Positions 23,732 through 32,851 of a stretch of DNA of 64,000 nucleotides are shown in pieces. The stretch is from Amarobacillus sp046328225 (GTDB lineage: Bacteria > Chloroflexota > Dehalococcoidia > Tepidiformales > Tepidiformaceae). The stretch lies in NCBI GenBank assembly GCA_046328225.1, contig JAXLWZ010000016.1, positions 1 through 64,000 on the forward strand. The letters are read 5' to 3'. Within the stretch, counting starts at the first letter, position 1, and each line of letters opens with the position of its first letter. The translations under genes and the position numbers were made by a program. A model generated the notes under the pieces. It worked only from the letters and a program-made list of their open reading frames with translations, made no database searches and had not been told where the DNA came from.

Positions 23732-25096
23732 ATGACACCGCTCGCCACGCGCGTTTCCCGCTTCGCGGACGAGGAGCGCATGTTCCGCCGCACGAAACGC
23801 GTGCTCGCGGCCGTCTCCGGCGGGCCCGATTCGGTCGCGCTGCTGCTGGTCCTGCTCGAGCTGCGCGAGCGGTTCGGACTGACCGTGCAGGCCTGCCATT
23901 TCGACCACCAGCTGCGGCCGGATTCGCGCGAGGATCTCGAATTCGTGCGCGAGCTCTGCGCCACGCTGGGGGTGCCGTGCTTCTCCGGCGAAGGCGACGT
24001 CCGCGGTGTCGCGCGGCAGCAGCGGCGTTCGATCGAGGACGTCGCGCGGATGATGCGCTACCAGTTCCTCGCCTTCGTGGCGGGCGAAAAGCAGGCCGAT
24101 TGCGTCGCCACAGGCCACACGGCCGGCGACCAGGCCGAGACCGTGCTCATGCGCATCCTTCGGGGGACCGGGGTGCGCGGTATCCGCGGCATGCTCCCCG
24201 TGAGCGACCTCCCGGGCAGTGCGATGCGGCTCGTGCGGCCCCTACTCGTGGCATCGCGCGAGGAGACGCTGGCGATGTGCGAGGCCGCCGGTGTCGAGCC
24301 GCGCATCGACCCCACCAATGCCGAATACTCCGCCACCCGCAACCGCGTGCGCGAGGTGATCCTGCCGGCGCTGCGGGCCGAGAACCCGTCGATAGACGCC
24401 GCCCTGCGCGGGCTCGCGGCGAGCGCGCGCGAGGTCTTCGGCGATGTCGAGCGCGCGGCCAACGGCGCCAGCCCGGTCGAACGCGGACCGATGGGCGCCA
24501 TCTATGCCACCGGCACGCTGCGGGCGCTCCCGGCCGAGGCGCTCACGCTTGTCATCGAACGGGAGGCGGCGTTTTCGAAGCTTGAAGCAGAGGTGAACCG
24601 CACGCGCATCGGGAACGCCCGCCGCGTGCTCGCGACCGGGCACGGGCAGGTGGCGTTCGGGCAGGCCCTGGTCGAGGCGTCGTGCGGGTGGGTCCGCATC
24701 GGGCCGGCGGTCGAGCCGGGACCGTTCGAGGCGAAGGTGCTCAATGTGCCCGGCGCGACCCTGGCCGGGCCGTGGCGGGTCGAGGTGTCCACGAGCGAGT
24801 TCGAGGCGCGACCCGGGGCTTCACTCGCGACGATCGATGCGAACCGCGTGCGCGGCGTGTTGCGCGTGCGGCCGCTCGCCGCGGGCGACCGCATGGCCTA
24901 CCACGGCATCGAACGCAAGGTGGCCGACGTGCTCGCGCAGGCGAAGGTGCCGCGCTGGGAGCGTGCGGGCGCCGTCGCGATCACAGACAGCGCCGGCGTG
25001 CATGCCGTGATCACACCCCACCGGGCCTTCGAAGCCGCGCACTCACCGGAGCCCGAGCCCTACTTCGTCCGCATCACGGCCACGCCCGCGCGCTAA
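23732..25096 (+). CDS. tilS: tRNA(Ile)-lysidine synthase
   Basis: Converts the wobble cytidine of the CAU-anticodon tRNA(Ile) to lysidine using ATP, changing its decoding from AUG to AUA; essential in most bacteria. The 454-residue protein has the PP-loop AAVSGGPDSVALLLVLLEL (about residues 26-44), CHFDHQLRPDSREDLEFV, VATGHTAGDQAETVLMRILRGTG, VRPLLVASREETL and DPTNAEYSATRNRVREVILPAL, all diagnostic for TilS. A C-terminal substrate-binding domain (LRVRPLAAGDRMAY) completes it. It follows the ftsB-like gene by 4 nt and overlaps the convergent PPOX gene by 4 bp at its stop. Confidence 0.93.
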   Translation: MTPLATRVSRFADEERMFRRTKRVLAAVSGGPDSVALLLVLLELRERFGLTVQACHFDHQLRPDSREDLEFVRELCATLGVPCFSGEGDVRGVARQQRRSIEDVARMMRYQFLAFVAGEKQADCVATGHTAGDQAETVLMRILRGTGVRGIRGMLPVSDLPGSAMRLVRPLLVASREETLAMCEAAGVEPRIDPTNAEYSATRNRVREVILPALRAENPSIDAALRGLAASAREVFGDVERAANGASPVERGPMGAIYATGTLRALPAEALTLVIEREAAFSKLEAEVNRTRIGNARRVLATGHGQVAFGQALVEASCGWVRIGPAVEPGPFEAKVLNVPGATLAGPWRVEVSTSEFEARPGASLATIDANRVRGVLRVRPLAAGDRMAYHGIERKVADVLAQAKVPRWERAGAVAITDSAGVHAVITPHRAFEAAHSPEPEPYFVRITATPAR

Positions 25097-25512
25097 GGCG
25101 CCGACGAGCGGATGCGCGTGGGCGTGATCTCGATGAGCACCCAGGAGCTTTCGCCGGCGCGTGCCCACTGCTTGAGCGTCTCGGCCGCCTTCGGTTCGCC
25201 GTAGTATCGCGGAGCGAGACGGGTCGCGAGTTCGAACCCGCCCTGATCCAGGATGGCGGCGGTGCCTTCGATCGTGACCCATGCCTCGGGCACGCCGACC
25301 GCTTCCTCGACGGTGAGGGCGACGCGGTTGTCGCGGCGGATGTTGCGCACCTTCTGGACGTTTCGCGACGAGAACACGCGCGCCGTGGCGCCGTCCCATT
25401 CGAACCAGACCGGCACGGCCGTGGGTGCGCCCTCGGCGGTGAGGGTCGCGAGCTTGGCGATGCGCACCTCCCGCAGGAAGGCGTCGCGCTGTCCAGGATT
25501 CATCGATGCCAT
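25093..25512 (-). CDS. Pyridoxamine 5'-phosphate oxidase-family (PPOX) flavin/F420-binding protein
   Basis: A 139-residue split-barrel protein: REVRIAKLATLTAEGAPTAVPVWFEWDG, ARVFSSRNVQKVRNIRRDNRVALTVEE and AWVTIEGTAAIL are the pattern of small PPOX-class proteins that bind FMN or F420. Because an LLM-class (often F420-dependent) oxidoreductase is encoded 0.8 kb upstream on the same strand, an F420-linked role is plausible but not shown. The ATG at 25512 is used, with AAGGGG upstream; a second ATG 9 nt later is possible. Substrate unknown. Confidence 0.82.
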   Translation of the reverse strand: MASMNPGQRDAFLREVRIAKLATLTAEGAPTAVPVWFEWDGATARVFSSRNVQKVRNIRRDNRVALTVEEAVGVPEAWVTIEGTAAILDQGGFELATRLAPRYYGEPKAAETLKQWARAGESSWVLIEITPTRIRSSAP

Positions 25513-25561
25513 TCGTCACCCCTTGTGTGCCGGCGAATACGGAGACGTTGCGAGCGCGATG

Positions 25562-26332
25562 CTAACGGAGGCGCCGGAACCACTGGTCGAGCACGCCGTG
25601 GAGCGCCGGCTTCGCGATCAGGAGGCCCGCGACGTAGGGGTCGGGCTGGTTGAAGCGCATCGGGTGGCCGAGGACGTCGGTCACGCGCAGGCCGGCGGCT
25701 TTGCAGAGCGCGACCCCGGCCGCGACATCCCATTCGGCGCGGCCGTAGCCGGAGAGGCAGGCGTCACCCTGGCCGGACGCGAGCCGCGCCAGCCGGTAGG
25801 CGACGCTCCCCACGGCGGACGTCTTCGCGCCCTTCGGAAGCGGCGGCACTTCGTTCCAGCGCTTCTCGTTGCGGCCGACGAGGACGGTGAAGTGGGGGGT
25901 GAGCAGCCCGGGCGGCGACTCCTCGGCGCCCACGCAGACGGCGGCCTGCAGGTCCTCCGCCGCCGGGTTGTAGACAACGCCGAGCACGGGTTCGCCGTTC
26001 ACGACGAGCGCCACGGAGACCGCGTACTCCGGCACGCCCATGAGGAATTCGCGCGTGCCGTCGATCGGGTCGACCACCCAGACACGCTCGCAGCCCAGGC
26101 GGTCGGCGGTGTCGGTGTGCTCTTCGCTCAGCCAGCCATCGGACGGGAACGCCTTCGTCAGGGCCGCGTGCAGCATCTCGGCGGCGCGGATATCGGCCTC
26201 GGAGACGAGTTCGCGGCCGTCCTTGTGGCCGTAGCGCAGCCCCTCGCGGCGCATGCGCAGCACTTCGTCGCCCGCGGCATGCGTCGCTTCGGTGGCGATG
26301 CGCAGTTCCTCGGCGTAGTCGTGTTCCGCCAT
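25562..26332 (-). CDS. Inositol monophosphatase-family phosphatase (3'(2'),5'-bisphosphate nucleotidase-like)
   Basis: Mg2+-dependent sugar/nucleotide phosphatase of 256 residues. The metal site is complete: SEEHTDT (Glu ligands), VVDPIDGTREFLMGVPEYAVSVALV (the DPxDGT motif) and the C-terminal GRAEWDVAAGVALCKAAG (WDxAAG). REF rather than TNF after the DGT motif resembles CysQ/histidinol-phosphatase-like members, so either 3'-phosphoadenosine 5'-phosphate or another phosphate could be the substrate. The ATG at 26332 is chosen with AGGGGCC before it. It begins 7 nt after the LLM oxidoreductase stop; these and possibly the PPOX gene form one transcript. Confidence 0.87.
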   Translation of the reverse strand: MAEHDYAEELRIATEATHAAGDEVLRMRREGLRYGHKDGRELVSEADIRAAEMLHAALTKAFPSDGWLSEEHTDTADRLGCERVWVVDPIDGTREFLMGVPEYAVSVALVVNGEPVLGVVYNPAAEDLQAAVCVGAEESPPGLLTPHFTVLVGRNEKRWNEVPPLPKGAKTSAVGSVAYRLARLASGQGDACLSGYGRAEWDVAAGVALCKAAGLRVTDVLGHPMRFNQPDPYVAGLLIAKPALHGVLDQWFRRLR

Positions 26333-26339
26333 CGGCCCC

Positions 26340-27245
26340 TCAGGCGAAGGCGGCGAAGATCTCCTCGAAGGCCTTCGCCTGCCCACCCTTCGTGGACGAC
26401 GGTACCAGTATCGGCGTCTTCACACCGGCGGCGAACCACGCTTCGAGGCCCTCCATCACGTCCTTGCGGGAGCCGAAGAGGGTGGCATCGGCGAGCCAGC
26501 GGTCGGTCATGAGGCCGAGCAGGGCGTCGCGGTCGCGCGCCTCGAGCGCCTTCTCGACGGCGGTCATCTCCTCGACGTACCCCGCTTCCTTCCAGTAGTT
26601 GCGGTAGTTGGGGAGCATCAGGTAGCCGAGCAGCTGCTTGCGCATGACCGCGGCAGCGGCCTCGCGGTCGTCGTCGATGCAGGTGGGGAGCATGTCGCCG
26701 ATGAAGAAGTCGCCAGCCTGGCGCTCGCCGGGGATGTGCGAAAGCGAGGCGGCCATGTGCGACCGGGACGCATTCGCCCACGCGGCGCCGTTACCGATTT
26801 CGACCGAGAGCCCGACCATCTTCGTGCGCAACGTGGCGAGCACGACCGGTGGCAGCGGCCCGACCTGCTGCTCGGCCGCGCGCAGGCCGGCGACGTAGTT
26901 GCGAATGTCGGACAGCGGCTTTCCCGTCGCGACCCCGAGCCGGCGGTTCGAGGGTTCGTGGCTCACGCCGATGCCGAGGTAGAAGCGGCCGCCGCTGATT
27001 TCGTGGATGTACGCGGCCGACTGGGCGAGGTCGAACGCCGTGCGGTAGTAGATGGGCAGCACCATCGTGCCGAAGCGGATCTCGTTCGTGACGGTGGCCA
27101 TCGAAAGGCAGAGGCCCATGCTGTCGCCGAAGCTCGCGCAGTAGATGCCCTGGAAACCGCGGCGTTCGATGTCGGCGGCGAGTTCGACGGTCCATTTACG
27201 GCGGCCGGGTACGGCGGCGAGGGCGAGGGCGGGCATCTGCGTCAA
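26340..27245 (-). CDS. LLM class (bacterial luciferase-like) flavin/F420 oxidoreductase
   Basis: A 301-residue TIM-barrel oxidoreductase: LAADIERRGFQGIYCASFGD, LCLSMATVTNEIRFGTMVLPIYYRTAFDLAQSAAYI is the family core (split here by length), and SGGRFYLGIGVSHEP plus LPPVVLATLRTKMVGLSVEIGNGAAWANAS complete the cofactor site. F420 or FMN is the likely cofactor. SD-like GGAG lies 7 nt before the TTG at 27245, which is therefore preferred to the ATG at 27236. A GATAAT hexamer (27276-27281, minus strand) is a possible -10. First gene of the LLM-phosphatase unit. Confidence 0.85.
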   Translation of the reverse strand: MTQMPALALAAVPGRRKWTVELAADIERRGFQGIYCASFGDSMGLCLSMATVTNEIRFGTMVLPIYYRTAFDLAQSAAYIHEISGGRFYLGIGVSHEPSNRRLGVATGKPLSDIRNYVAGLRAAEQQVGPLPPVVLATLRTKMVGLSVEIGNGAAWANASRSHMAASLSHIPGERQAGDFFIGDMLPTCIDDDREAAAAVMRKQLLGYLMLPNYRNYWKEAGYVEEMTAVEKALEARDRDALLGLMTDRWLADATLFGSRKDVMEGLEAWFAAGVKTPILVPSSTKGGQAKAFEEIFAAFA

Positions 27246-27310
27246 AGGGGAGCTCCGGGCGGGGATTTCGCCCGATTATCGCGGACGCGCCCGACATGGT
27301 GCAGCAGCGG

Positions 27311-29086
27311 CTATTTCGCCGGCAGGTCGTGCGAGGCCGTCAGCACGTCGCGAATCACCTTCAGCCGCGGGGCGCCTGACAGGAACGCGGGGCGGTACTG
27401 GTTCTCGATCTGGTAGGGGACGAGCCGGATGGTCACGAGCGTGCGGCCGTGGAACGTGGCCTCCAGCAGGTATCCCTGCGTGTGCTCGGGCGTGTGCACC
27501 TGGTCGAAGATGAAGTTCCCGAGCGCGTAGGCGACGAATGCGTTCCCGCGCACCTCCGCGGCCTGCACCCAGTGGGCCTGGTTCCCGACCACGACATCGG
27601 CGCCCGCGGCGGCGGCGGCGCGGAGCGCTTTGATGCTGCGCGCGGTGGGCGTGTGCGTGTCCTCGGTCCCCGTCTGGACCTGCACGATCACGACGTCGAC
27701 CCGGGGGCGCAGCGCGCGGATCGCGGCGGTGAACCGCTCGATCCCGAGGTCCGCGGTGGGACGGTAGAAGGCCGGTTCGCCGGCGGCGCGCTCCTGGCTG
27801 TAGTCGTCGTCGAGCGGCGCCGTGCCCGGGGAGGCTTCGTCCGCGCCGAGGTCCATGGCGGCGACGTCATCGAAGCCGAGCACGCCAATACGGATGCCGT
27901 GGACTTCGAAGATGGCGGGGGCGAGCGCCTCGGCCAGGTTGCGGCCGCCGCCCACGGTCTGAATGCCGGCGGCGTGGAGGCGGTCCAGCGTCTGGAGGAA
28001 CGCGCGCGACCCGCACCAGTCCCGGCCGCAGTCGAAGACGTGGTTCGTCGCGACGGTCATGCCATCGAAACCCGCGTAGGTCAGTGCCGCCATCACCTCG
28101 GGGGGCGACGAGAGGTTCGTGCCCGCGACACAGAGGAACGGCGGGTTCACATCCTGGATGCTGCCATCGAGCGACCCGAGCGCGAGGTCGGAGGCCGCGA
28201 GGTAATCGCCCACGGGGCCGCGCAGGGCCGCCGCCCAGTCGCCCGTCGCCATGATGCGGGCGAGCGAGCAGCGGGACTGGAGGATGTCGCCGGTGGCCAC
28301 GACGCGCGTCACCACGGGCAGGGGCGCGGCCATGCGCTCCACGACAGCGACGAGCACTCCGGACCCGGCGCCGGTGCGCGCGAGCACGGACGCGCGTTCC
28401 GCAAACGGCCACGCGCCCGCATCGCCGGCTCCGCGAACGAGGTCGAGGCCATCGATGGCGACGGCGATGCCGCCGAGCCTTAGCCGGTCCAGGGGAACGA
28501 AGGCGATGCCGTCGCCATCGGGGCTCGCGAGCGCGGCGAAGAGCTCGTCGTAGCCGGCGACGTTGGGCACGGGCTCGAAGCTCAGCACGGCCGCGAGCCC
28601 GGGCAGGTCGGCGGCAACATCGGGCACCAGCAGGCGCGGGCGGCCACCGATGCCCCCAACGGACTCCCAGGTCGCCGTGCCCCCGGGAGCGAGCAGCGCG
28701 CGAAGTTGCGTCGAAGTGAGCGCATCGACACCCGTCCCGAAGGCCGCGACGGGCACCCAGTAGCGCGTCACGACGGGCGTCGCGCCGGGCTGCGGGCCCG
28801 CGGCGAAGACGAGGTCGGGCTCGAGCGAACCCGCGGCGACGAATCGGGCATCGCCTTCAAGCGCGCGCGGGAGGGGGCCGGCGAAACGGATCGAGGCGCG
28901 GGAGTTGTTCGAAGGGAGCGAAGGACCGCTCGCGCCGGGGGTGGCACCGGAGTCGGCGATGGCTATCGCGCCGGGGCCATCCGCGGCCTGCAACAGCGCC
29001 AGGGCCAGCAGCACGAGGCTGCCGCCAAAGGCCGCGGCCGCGAGGCCCAGCAACGCGTACCGGGCGCGCTCCGCCCACGTCATCAC
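27311..29086 (-). CDS. CapA-family protein with an N-terminal binding-protein-like domain
   Basis: A 591-residue membrane-anchored protein. One span (about residues 11-34) is followed by a linker and, at about 65-255, a periplasmic domain with AAFGTGVDALTSTQLRALL and TATWESVGG, reminiscent of PstS-type phosphate-binding folds. From about 260 comes the CapA/PgsA metallophosphatase-like domain: VVATGDILQSR, YLAASDLALGSLDGSIQD, MTVATNHVFDCG, GIQTVGGGRN, IGVLGFDD, DVVIVQVQTGTE, GADVVVGNQAHWVQ and YALGNFIFDQ. CapA proteins act in poly-gamma-glutamate or other envelope polymer export. The fusion order is unusual to my eye. GTG at 29086 or ATG at 29083 could be the start. Confidence 0.83.
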   Translation of the reverse strand: MMTWAERARYALLGLAAAAFGGSLVLLALALLQAADGPGAIAIADSGATPGASGPSLPSNNSRASIRFAGPLPRALEGDARFVAAGSLEPDLVFAAGPQPGATPVVTRYWVPVAAFGTGVDALTSTQLRALLAPGGTATWESVGGIGGRPRLLVPDVAADLPGLAAVLSFEPVPNVAGYDELFAALASPDGDGIAFVPLDRLRLGGIAVAIDGLDLVRGAGDAGAWPFAERASVLARTGAGSGVLVAVVERMAAPLPVVTRVVATGDILQSRCSLARIMATGDWAAALRGPVGDYLAASDLALGSLDGSIQDVNPPFLCVAGTNLSSPPEVMAALTYAGFDGMTVATNHVFDCGRDWCGSRAFLQTLDRLHAAGIQTVGGGRNLAEALAPAIFEVHGIRIGVLGFDDVAAMDLGADEASPGTAPLDDDYSQERAAGEPAFYRPTADLGIERFTAAIRALRPRVDVVIVQVQTGTEDTHTPTARSIKALRAAAAAGADVVVGNQAHWVQAAEVRGNAFVAYALGNFIFDQVHTPEHTQGYLLEATFHGRTLVTIRLVPYQIENQYRPAFLSGAPRLKVIRDVLTASHDLPAK

Positions 29087-29128
29087 ATGGCCATCATGCC
29101 AGCGCGGCGAAAAAATACCAGAGCTATA

Positions 29129-29998
29129 TCAGCCGGCGGCGGCGTACCACCGTTCGGGCGTCCCCGTGGCGCCTTCGATAAAGGAGAAGGCCCGTTCGAG
29201 CACATGGTCGATGCCGCCGCAGAGGCCCTCGATCGCCTGCAGTTCGGGCGGAACCGGCGCGACTTCGCTTTCGAGTTCGTAGCCGCAGTACAGGTGGTAA
29301 TGCAGCACGAGCCGGTTCGCGGTCGCGATGACGCCACTGAGGCCGGCGTTCTCCGGCGTGAGGAGCGCGCTGTGGTGCCCGCTGATCGCGTCCACGAGGT
29401 GGCCCGGGAACTTCCAGCGCTCGCCCAGTGCCTTGCCGAGCGCGTCGTGCGCGTAGCCGGTGGTAAGCGCCTCGGCGGCGTGGAGCGACATCTGCCCCGA
29501 GGCCGCCATTCCCACGGCGTTGGCGAATTCGCCGGGCATGACCTTGCGCAGGGCCAGGCGGCCGATGTCGTGGAGGATGCCGGCGGTGAAGGCGTCTTCG
29601 GGCTTGGCCACGCGCGTCTTCTTCGCCAGCGTCTCGGCGGCGACGGCGACGGCGATGCTGTGGCCCCAGAAGAGGTCGAGGTCAAAGCCGTCGTTCACCT
29701 TCTGGCCGCCGAAGGCGTTCATCACGCTCGCGCCCACGGCCATCTGGCGGACCTGTTTGAAGCCAAGAACGAGCACGGCCTCGCGGACAGTGCTGACGCG
29801 GCGGGCGAAGCCATAGTAGGCGGAGTTACTGATGCGGATGAGCTTCGCCGTGAGGGCCTGGTCGGTGCTCAGCACCTGGGCCAGGTCGAGGGCGCTCGTG
29901 CGGTCGTCGTCCGCCATATTCATGACGCGCGCCGCCACCGACGGCAGCGGTGGCAGCTCGTCGATGCTCTCAATCAGTGCAGCGGCGTTCTTCCCCAT
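29129..29998 (-). CDS. HDOD domain-containing signalling protein
   Basis: A 289-residue protein made almost entirely of an HDOD domain (about 10-215): LPPLPSVAARVMNMADD, LSTDQALTAKLIRISNSAYYG, VSTVREAVLVLGFKQVRQMAVG, LFWGHSIAVAVAAETLAKK and AGILHDIGRLAL. HDOD proteins are regulators related to HD phosphohydrolases but usually lack activity; the visible LHDIG is retained here, so this member could bind metal. The ATG at 29998 is preferred; ATG 30010 and a longer open frame are possible. It is divergent from the VWA gene and 42 bp upstream of the CapA gene. Partner unknown. Confidence 0.85.
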   Translation of the reverse strand: MGKNAAALIESIDELPPLPSVAARVMNMADDDRTSALDLAQVLSTDQALTAKLIRISNSAYYGFARRVSTVREAVLVLGFKQVRQMAVGASVMNAFGGQKVNDGFDLDLFWGHSIAVAVAAETLAKKTRVAKPEDAFTAGILHDIGRLALRKVMPGEFANAVGMAASGQMSLHAAEALTTGYAHDALGKALGERWKFPGHLVDAISGHHSALLTPENAGLSGVIATANRLVLHYHLYCGYELESEVAPVPPELQAIEGLCGGIDHVLERAFSFIEGATGTPERWYAAAG

Positions 29999-30152
29999 CG
30001 CGGAGATCATCGGCCGCCGGAGGCAAAAGGACAGTCCACTCGCATGCGAATAAGGGAATCGCGCCGGCCGGGAGGGCTCACGCGACAAGCGATTTCGATT
30101 CCGCTACCGTACCCGCATCGGGCCACGGACGCGGGCCCGGCTGGAGGCCCCG

Positions 30153-32399
30153 ATGGTCATTCGCTACCGCTACTCGATGTGGGACGGCACGCAGGCCGTG
30201 CCGGATGTCGAAGCCGACGAGATCCTCGATAACCTGACCGACGACCTGATGAACTTCGGGGACCTGCAGCACGCGCTGCGCAACCTCCTCCAGCGCGGCA
30301 TGCGAAGCCCCCAGGGCGACCGGATGCAGGGCCTTCGCGACCTCCTCCAGCAGCTTCGCCAGCAGCGCCGCCAGCAGCTCGATAAGTTCAACCTCAGCTC
30401 CGTCTTCGACGACATCAAGCGCAAGCTCGAAGAGATCGTGAACATGGAGCGCGACACTCTCGACCGCCGCCTCGAGGAAGCGACGGGCGAACGGCCCGAG
30501 GGCCGGCAGGGCGAACAGCAGCCGGGCGGCGAGCAGCAGCAGGGTCAGCGGCAGCAGGGCCAGCAAGGACAACAGGGACAACAGGGACAGCGCCAGCAGG
30601 GTCAGCAACAGGGCGGCCAGCAGGGCATGCAGGGTCAGCCGCGCGCGGGACAGCAGGGCCAGCCGCAGCAGGGCCAGGAAGGCGGCGAAGGCCAGGGCCA
30701 GCAGGGGCAGCAATCGCCCGGCCAGCAGCCCGGGAACGAGTTCGCGGAGATGCTGCGGAACATCGCGAACAAGAAGAAGGACTTCCTCTCGCAACTCCCG
30801 AACGATGCCTCGGGCCAGATGCGCCAGCTCCAGGACTACGAGTTCATGGACCCGGAGGCGCAGGCGAAGTTCAACGAGCTCCTCGAATCGCTGAAGAAGG
30901 CGATGATGGAGACGTTCTTCAAGGACATGTACAACCAGATTGCGAACATGTCCCCGGAAGAGCTCGAGCGCATGAAGAACATGGTCAAGGACCTGAACCA
31001 GATGATGCAGGACCGCATGGCTGGGAAGGAACCGGACTTCAACCAGTTCATGCAGCAGTATGGCGACCTCTTCGGCGATAACCCGCCGCAGTCGCTCGAT
31101 GATCTCATCCAGCAGATGCAGCACCAGATGGGCCAGATGCAGAGCCTGCTCGATAGCCTGCCCGGCGACATGCGCCAGCAGCTCCAGGACCTGCTTTCGG
31201 ACAAGATCGGCGACCCCGGGCTGCAGCAGTCCCTGAACGAACTCGCCCAGAACCTCGAATACCTCTACCCGATGCGCGAACTGCGCAACCAGTATCCCTT
31301 CCGCGGCGAAGAGGAGATCGACCTGCAGTCGGCCATGCAGCTCATGAACCAGATGCAGTCGATCGACGAGGTGGAGCGTCAGCTCGAGCGTACCCAGTAC
31401 GGCGGCGACATCGAGGACATCGACGGCGACAAGCTCGAGGAGCTGCTCGGGCCTGAAGCGCGCGAGACACTCGACCAGCTCAAGCAGTTCCTCGAGATCC
31501 TCGAAGAGGCGGGGTACATCCGGAAGAAGGGCAACGGCTACGAGCTCACGCCGCGCGGCACGCGCAAGATCGGCCAGCGCGCGCTCGGCGAGATCTACGC
31601 CCAGCTCAAGAAGGACAGCTTCGGCAAGCACGAGGTTCGCGACAGCGGCAGTGGCGGCGAGCGCACCGACCAGAGCAAGCGCTACGAGTTCGGCGACCCG
31701 TTCTACCTGGACATCCAGAAGACGATCATGAACTCGATGTACCGCGAGGGCCCCGGCGTGCCCATCCGCCTCAAGCCCGACGATTTCGAAGTCGCGCGGA
31801 CCGAGATCATGACGCAGACGGCGACGGTGATCATGCTCGACCTGAGCTGGTCGATGGCGCTGCGGGGCAGCTTCCAGGCCGCGAAGAAGGTCGCGCTGGC
31901 GCTGAACAACCTGATCTCGTCGCAGTTCCAGCGCGATAGCCTGTACATCGTCGGATTCAGCGCCTACGCCCGCGAACTGAAGGCCGACCAGCTGCCGTAC
32001 GTGCGATGGGACGAGTCCGTGCTCGGCACGAACATGCATCACGCGTTGATGATCGCGCAGAACCTGCTCGCGAAGCACACGCAGGGCACGCGCCAGATCA
32101 TCATGATCTCGGACGGCGAACCGACCGCGCACCTGGAGAAGGGACGCAGCTACTTCGCCTATCCGCCGAGCCCGATCACCATCCGCGAGACGCTCAAGGA
32201 GGTGAAGCGCTGCACGCAGAAGAACATCACGATCAACACGTTCATGCTCGACCGGAACTACTACCTGAAGGAGTTCGTGAACCAGGTCGCGCGCATTAAC
32301 AAGGGACGTGTGTTCTATACGACGCCAGACAAGCTCGGCGAGTACATCCTCGTCGACTATGTGCAGCAGAAGAAGAAGAAGCTCGCCGGCATCGGCTGA
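30153..32399 (+). CDS. VWA domain protein with Gly/Gln-rich linker
   Basis: A 748-residue cytosolic protein. Residues 1-110 are helical (DADEILDNLTDDLMNFGD-type). Residues about 112-196 form a low-complexity GQQGQQ/QQG linker. A long acidic, Met/Gln-rich helical segment follows to about 540. The C-terminal VWA/CoxE-like domain has an intact MIDAS: DLSWS (D563, S565, S567), LGTNMHHAL and MISDGEPTAHLEKG, so it can bind a divalent metal and probably a partner protein. Such proteins usually work with a MoxR or ChlI-type AAA+ ATPase; none is seen in the window. GGAGG precedes the ATG. Function unknown; recognised as a family seen in Actinobacteria and Chloroflexi. Confidence 0.85.
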   Translation: MVIRYRYSMWDGTQAVPDVEADEILDNLTDDLMNFGDLQHALRNLLQRGMRSPQGDRMQGLRDLLQQLRQQRRQQLDKFNLSSVFDDIKRKLEEIVNMERDTLDRRLEEATGERPEGRQGEQQPGGEQQQGQRQQGQQGQQGQQGQRQQGQQQGGQQGMQGQPRAGQQGQPQQGQEGGEGQGQQGQQSPGQQPGNEFAEMLRNIANKKKDFLSQLPNDASGQMRQLQDYEFMDPEAQAKFNELLESLKKAMMETFFKDMYNQIANMSPEELERMKNMVKDLNQMMQDRMAGKEPDFNQFMQQYGDLFGDNPPQSLDDLIQQMQHQMGQMQSLLDSLPGDMRQQLQDLLSDKIGDPGLQQSLNELAQNLEYLYPMRELRNQYPFRGEEEIDLQSAMQLMNQMQSIDEVERQLERTQYGGDIEDIDGDKLEELLGPEARETLDQLKQFLEILEEAGYIRKKGNGYELTPRGTRKIGQRALGEIYAQLKKDSFGKHEVRDSGSGGERTDQSKRYEFGDPFYLDIQKTIMNSMYREGPGVPIRLKPDDFEVARTEIMTQTATVIMLDLSWSMALRGSFQAAKKVALALNNLISSQFQRDSLYIVGFSAYARELKADQLPYVRWDESVLGTNMHHALMIAQNLLAKHTQGTRQIIMISDGEPTAHLEKGRSYFAYPPSPITIRETLKEVKRCTQKNITINTFMLDRNYYLKEFVNQVARINKGRVFYTTPDKLGEYILVDYVQQKKKKLAGIG
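30530..30730 (+). repeat. Imperfect tandem CAG-GGx repeats coding the Gly/Gln linker
   Basis: The DNA is a run of degenerate 6- and 9-bp units such as CAGCAGGGC and GGACAACAG, translating to GQQ/QGQ repeats. Variation in third positions shows selection on the protein rather than recent slippage, except for the near-identical GGACAACAG copies near 30567-30590. It could expand or contract. Confidence 0.7.
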
Positions 32400-32503
32400 C
32401 GGCGCTTCCGTGACGTACCGCACAGACACGCGGCCGGTTCAATCGCCACACTTCCGCGATCGGCCCGGCCCCGGTTCACGTCCGGCCTATTCGGGGTGTT
32501 GGC

Positions 32504-32848
32504 ATGGGTGACGAGCAGGAGCGCGACCAGGACCGCCGCGAAGGCTCCACGTTTGGTGGCGTCTTCGATGGCATCGCCGCCACGAGCATCGACGGCGAGA
32601 CCGTCGCGCGCGTGATGTCGGCCGCGGCCGATGCCGCGGCCACGGCCGCGCGCGCCGCCGGCGGGCTCTCCAGCGTCCTCGCGAACGGCGCGACGGCACT
32701 CGCGGAGCTGGCCGGTGCCGCCGCGCAGGCCGCGGCCACGAACGCCCACGATATCGACCTGGGTGATGTTGCTTCCGTCGCGGGGGAGGCCGTCAGCGCG
32801 GCCGCCAAAGCCGTGGGGGACATAGTCGGGGGGATCGCGAACCCGTAG
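32504..32848 (+). CDS. Small alanine-rich hypothetical protein
   Basis: A 114-residue protein of unknown function. After a charged start (MGDEQERDQDRREGSTFGG) it is mostly Ala/Gly helix: ARVMSAAADAAATAARAAGG, LAELAGAAAQAAATNAHD, EAVSAAAKAVGDIVGGIANP. No signal peptide or clear membrane span is seen, though the last helix is amphipathic. It lies 105 bp after the VWA gene on the same strand and converges on the PilZ gene with a 3-bp gap. Codon pattern follows the local high-GC3 bias, which supports a real gene. No homologue recognised. Confidence 0.55.
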   Translation: MGDEQERDQDRREGSTFGGVFDGIAATSIDGETVARVMSAAADAAATAARAAGGLSSVLANGATALAELAGAAAQAAATNAHDIDLGDVASVAGEAVSAAAKAVGDIVGGIANP

Positions 32849-32851
32849 GCG

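Noticed and set aside
30530..30730. Tandem repeats considered as a CRISPR array.
   Set aside because: The units are 6-9 bp, without spacers, and lie in frame inside the VWA gene as Gly/Gln codons.
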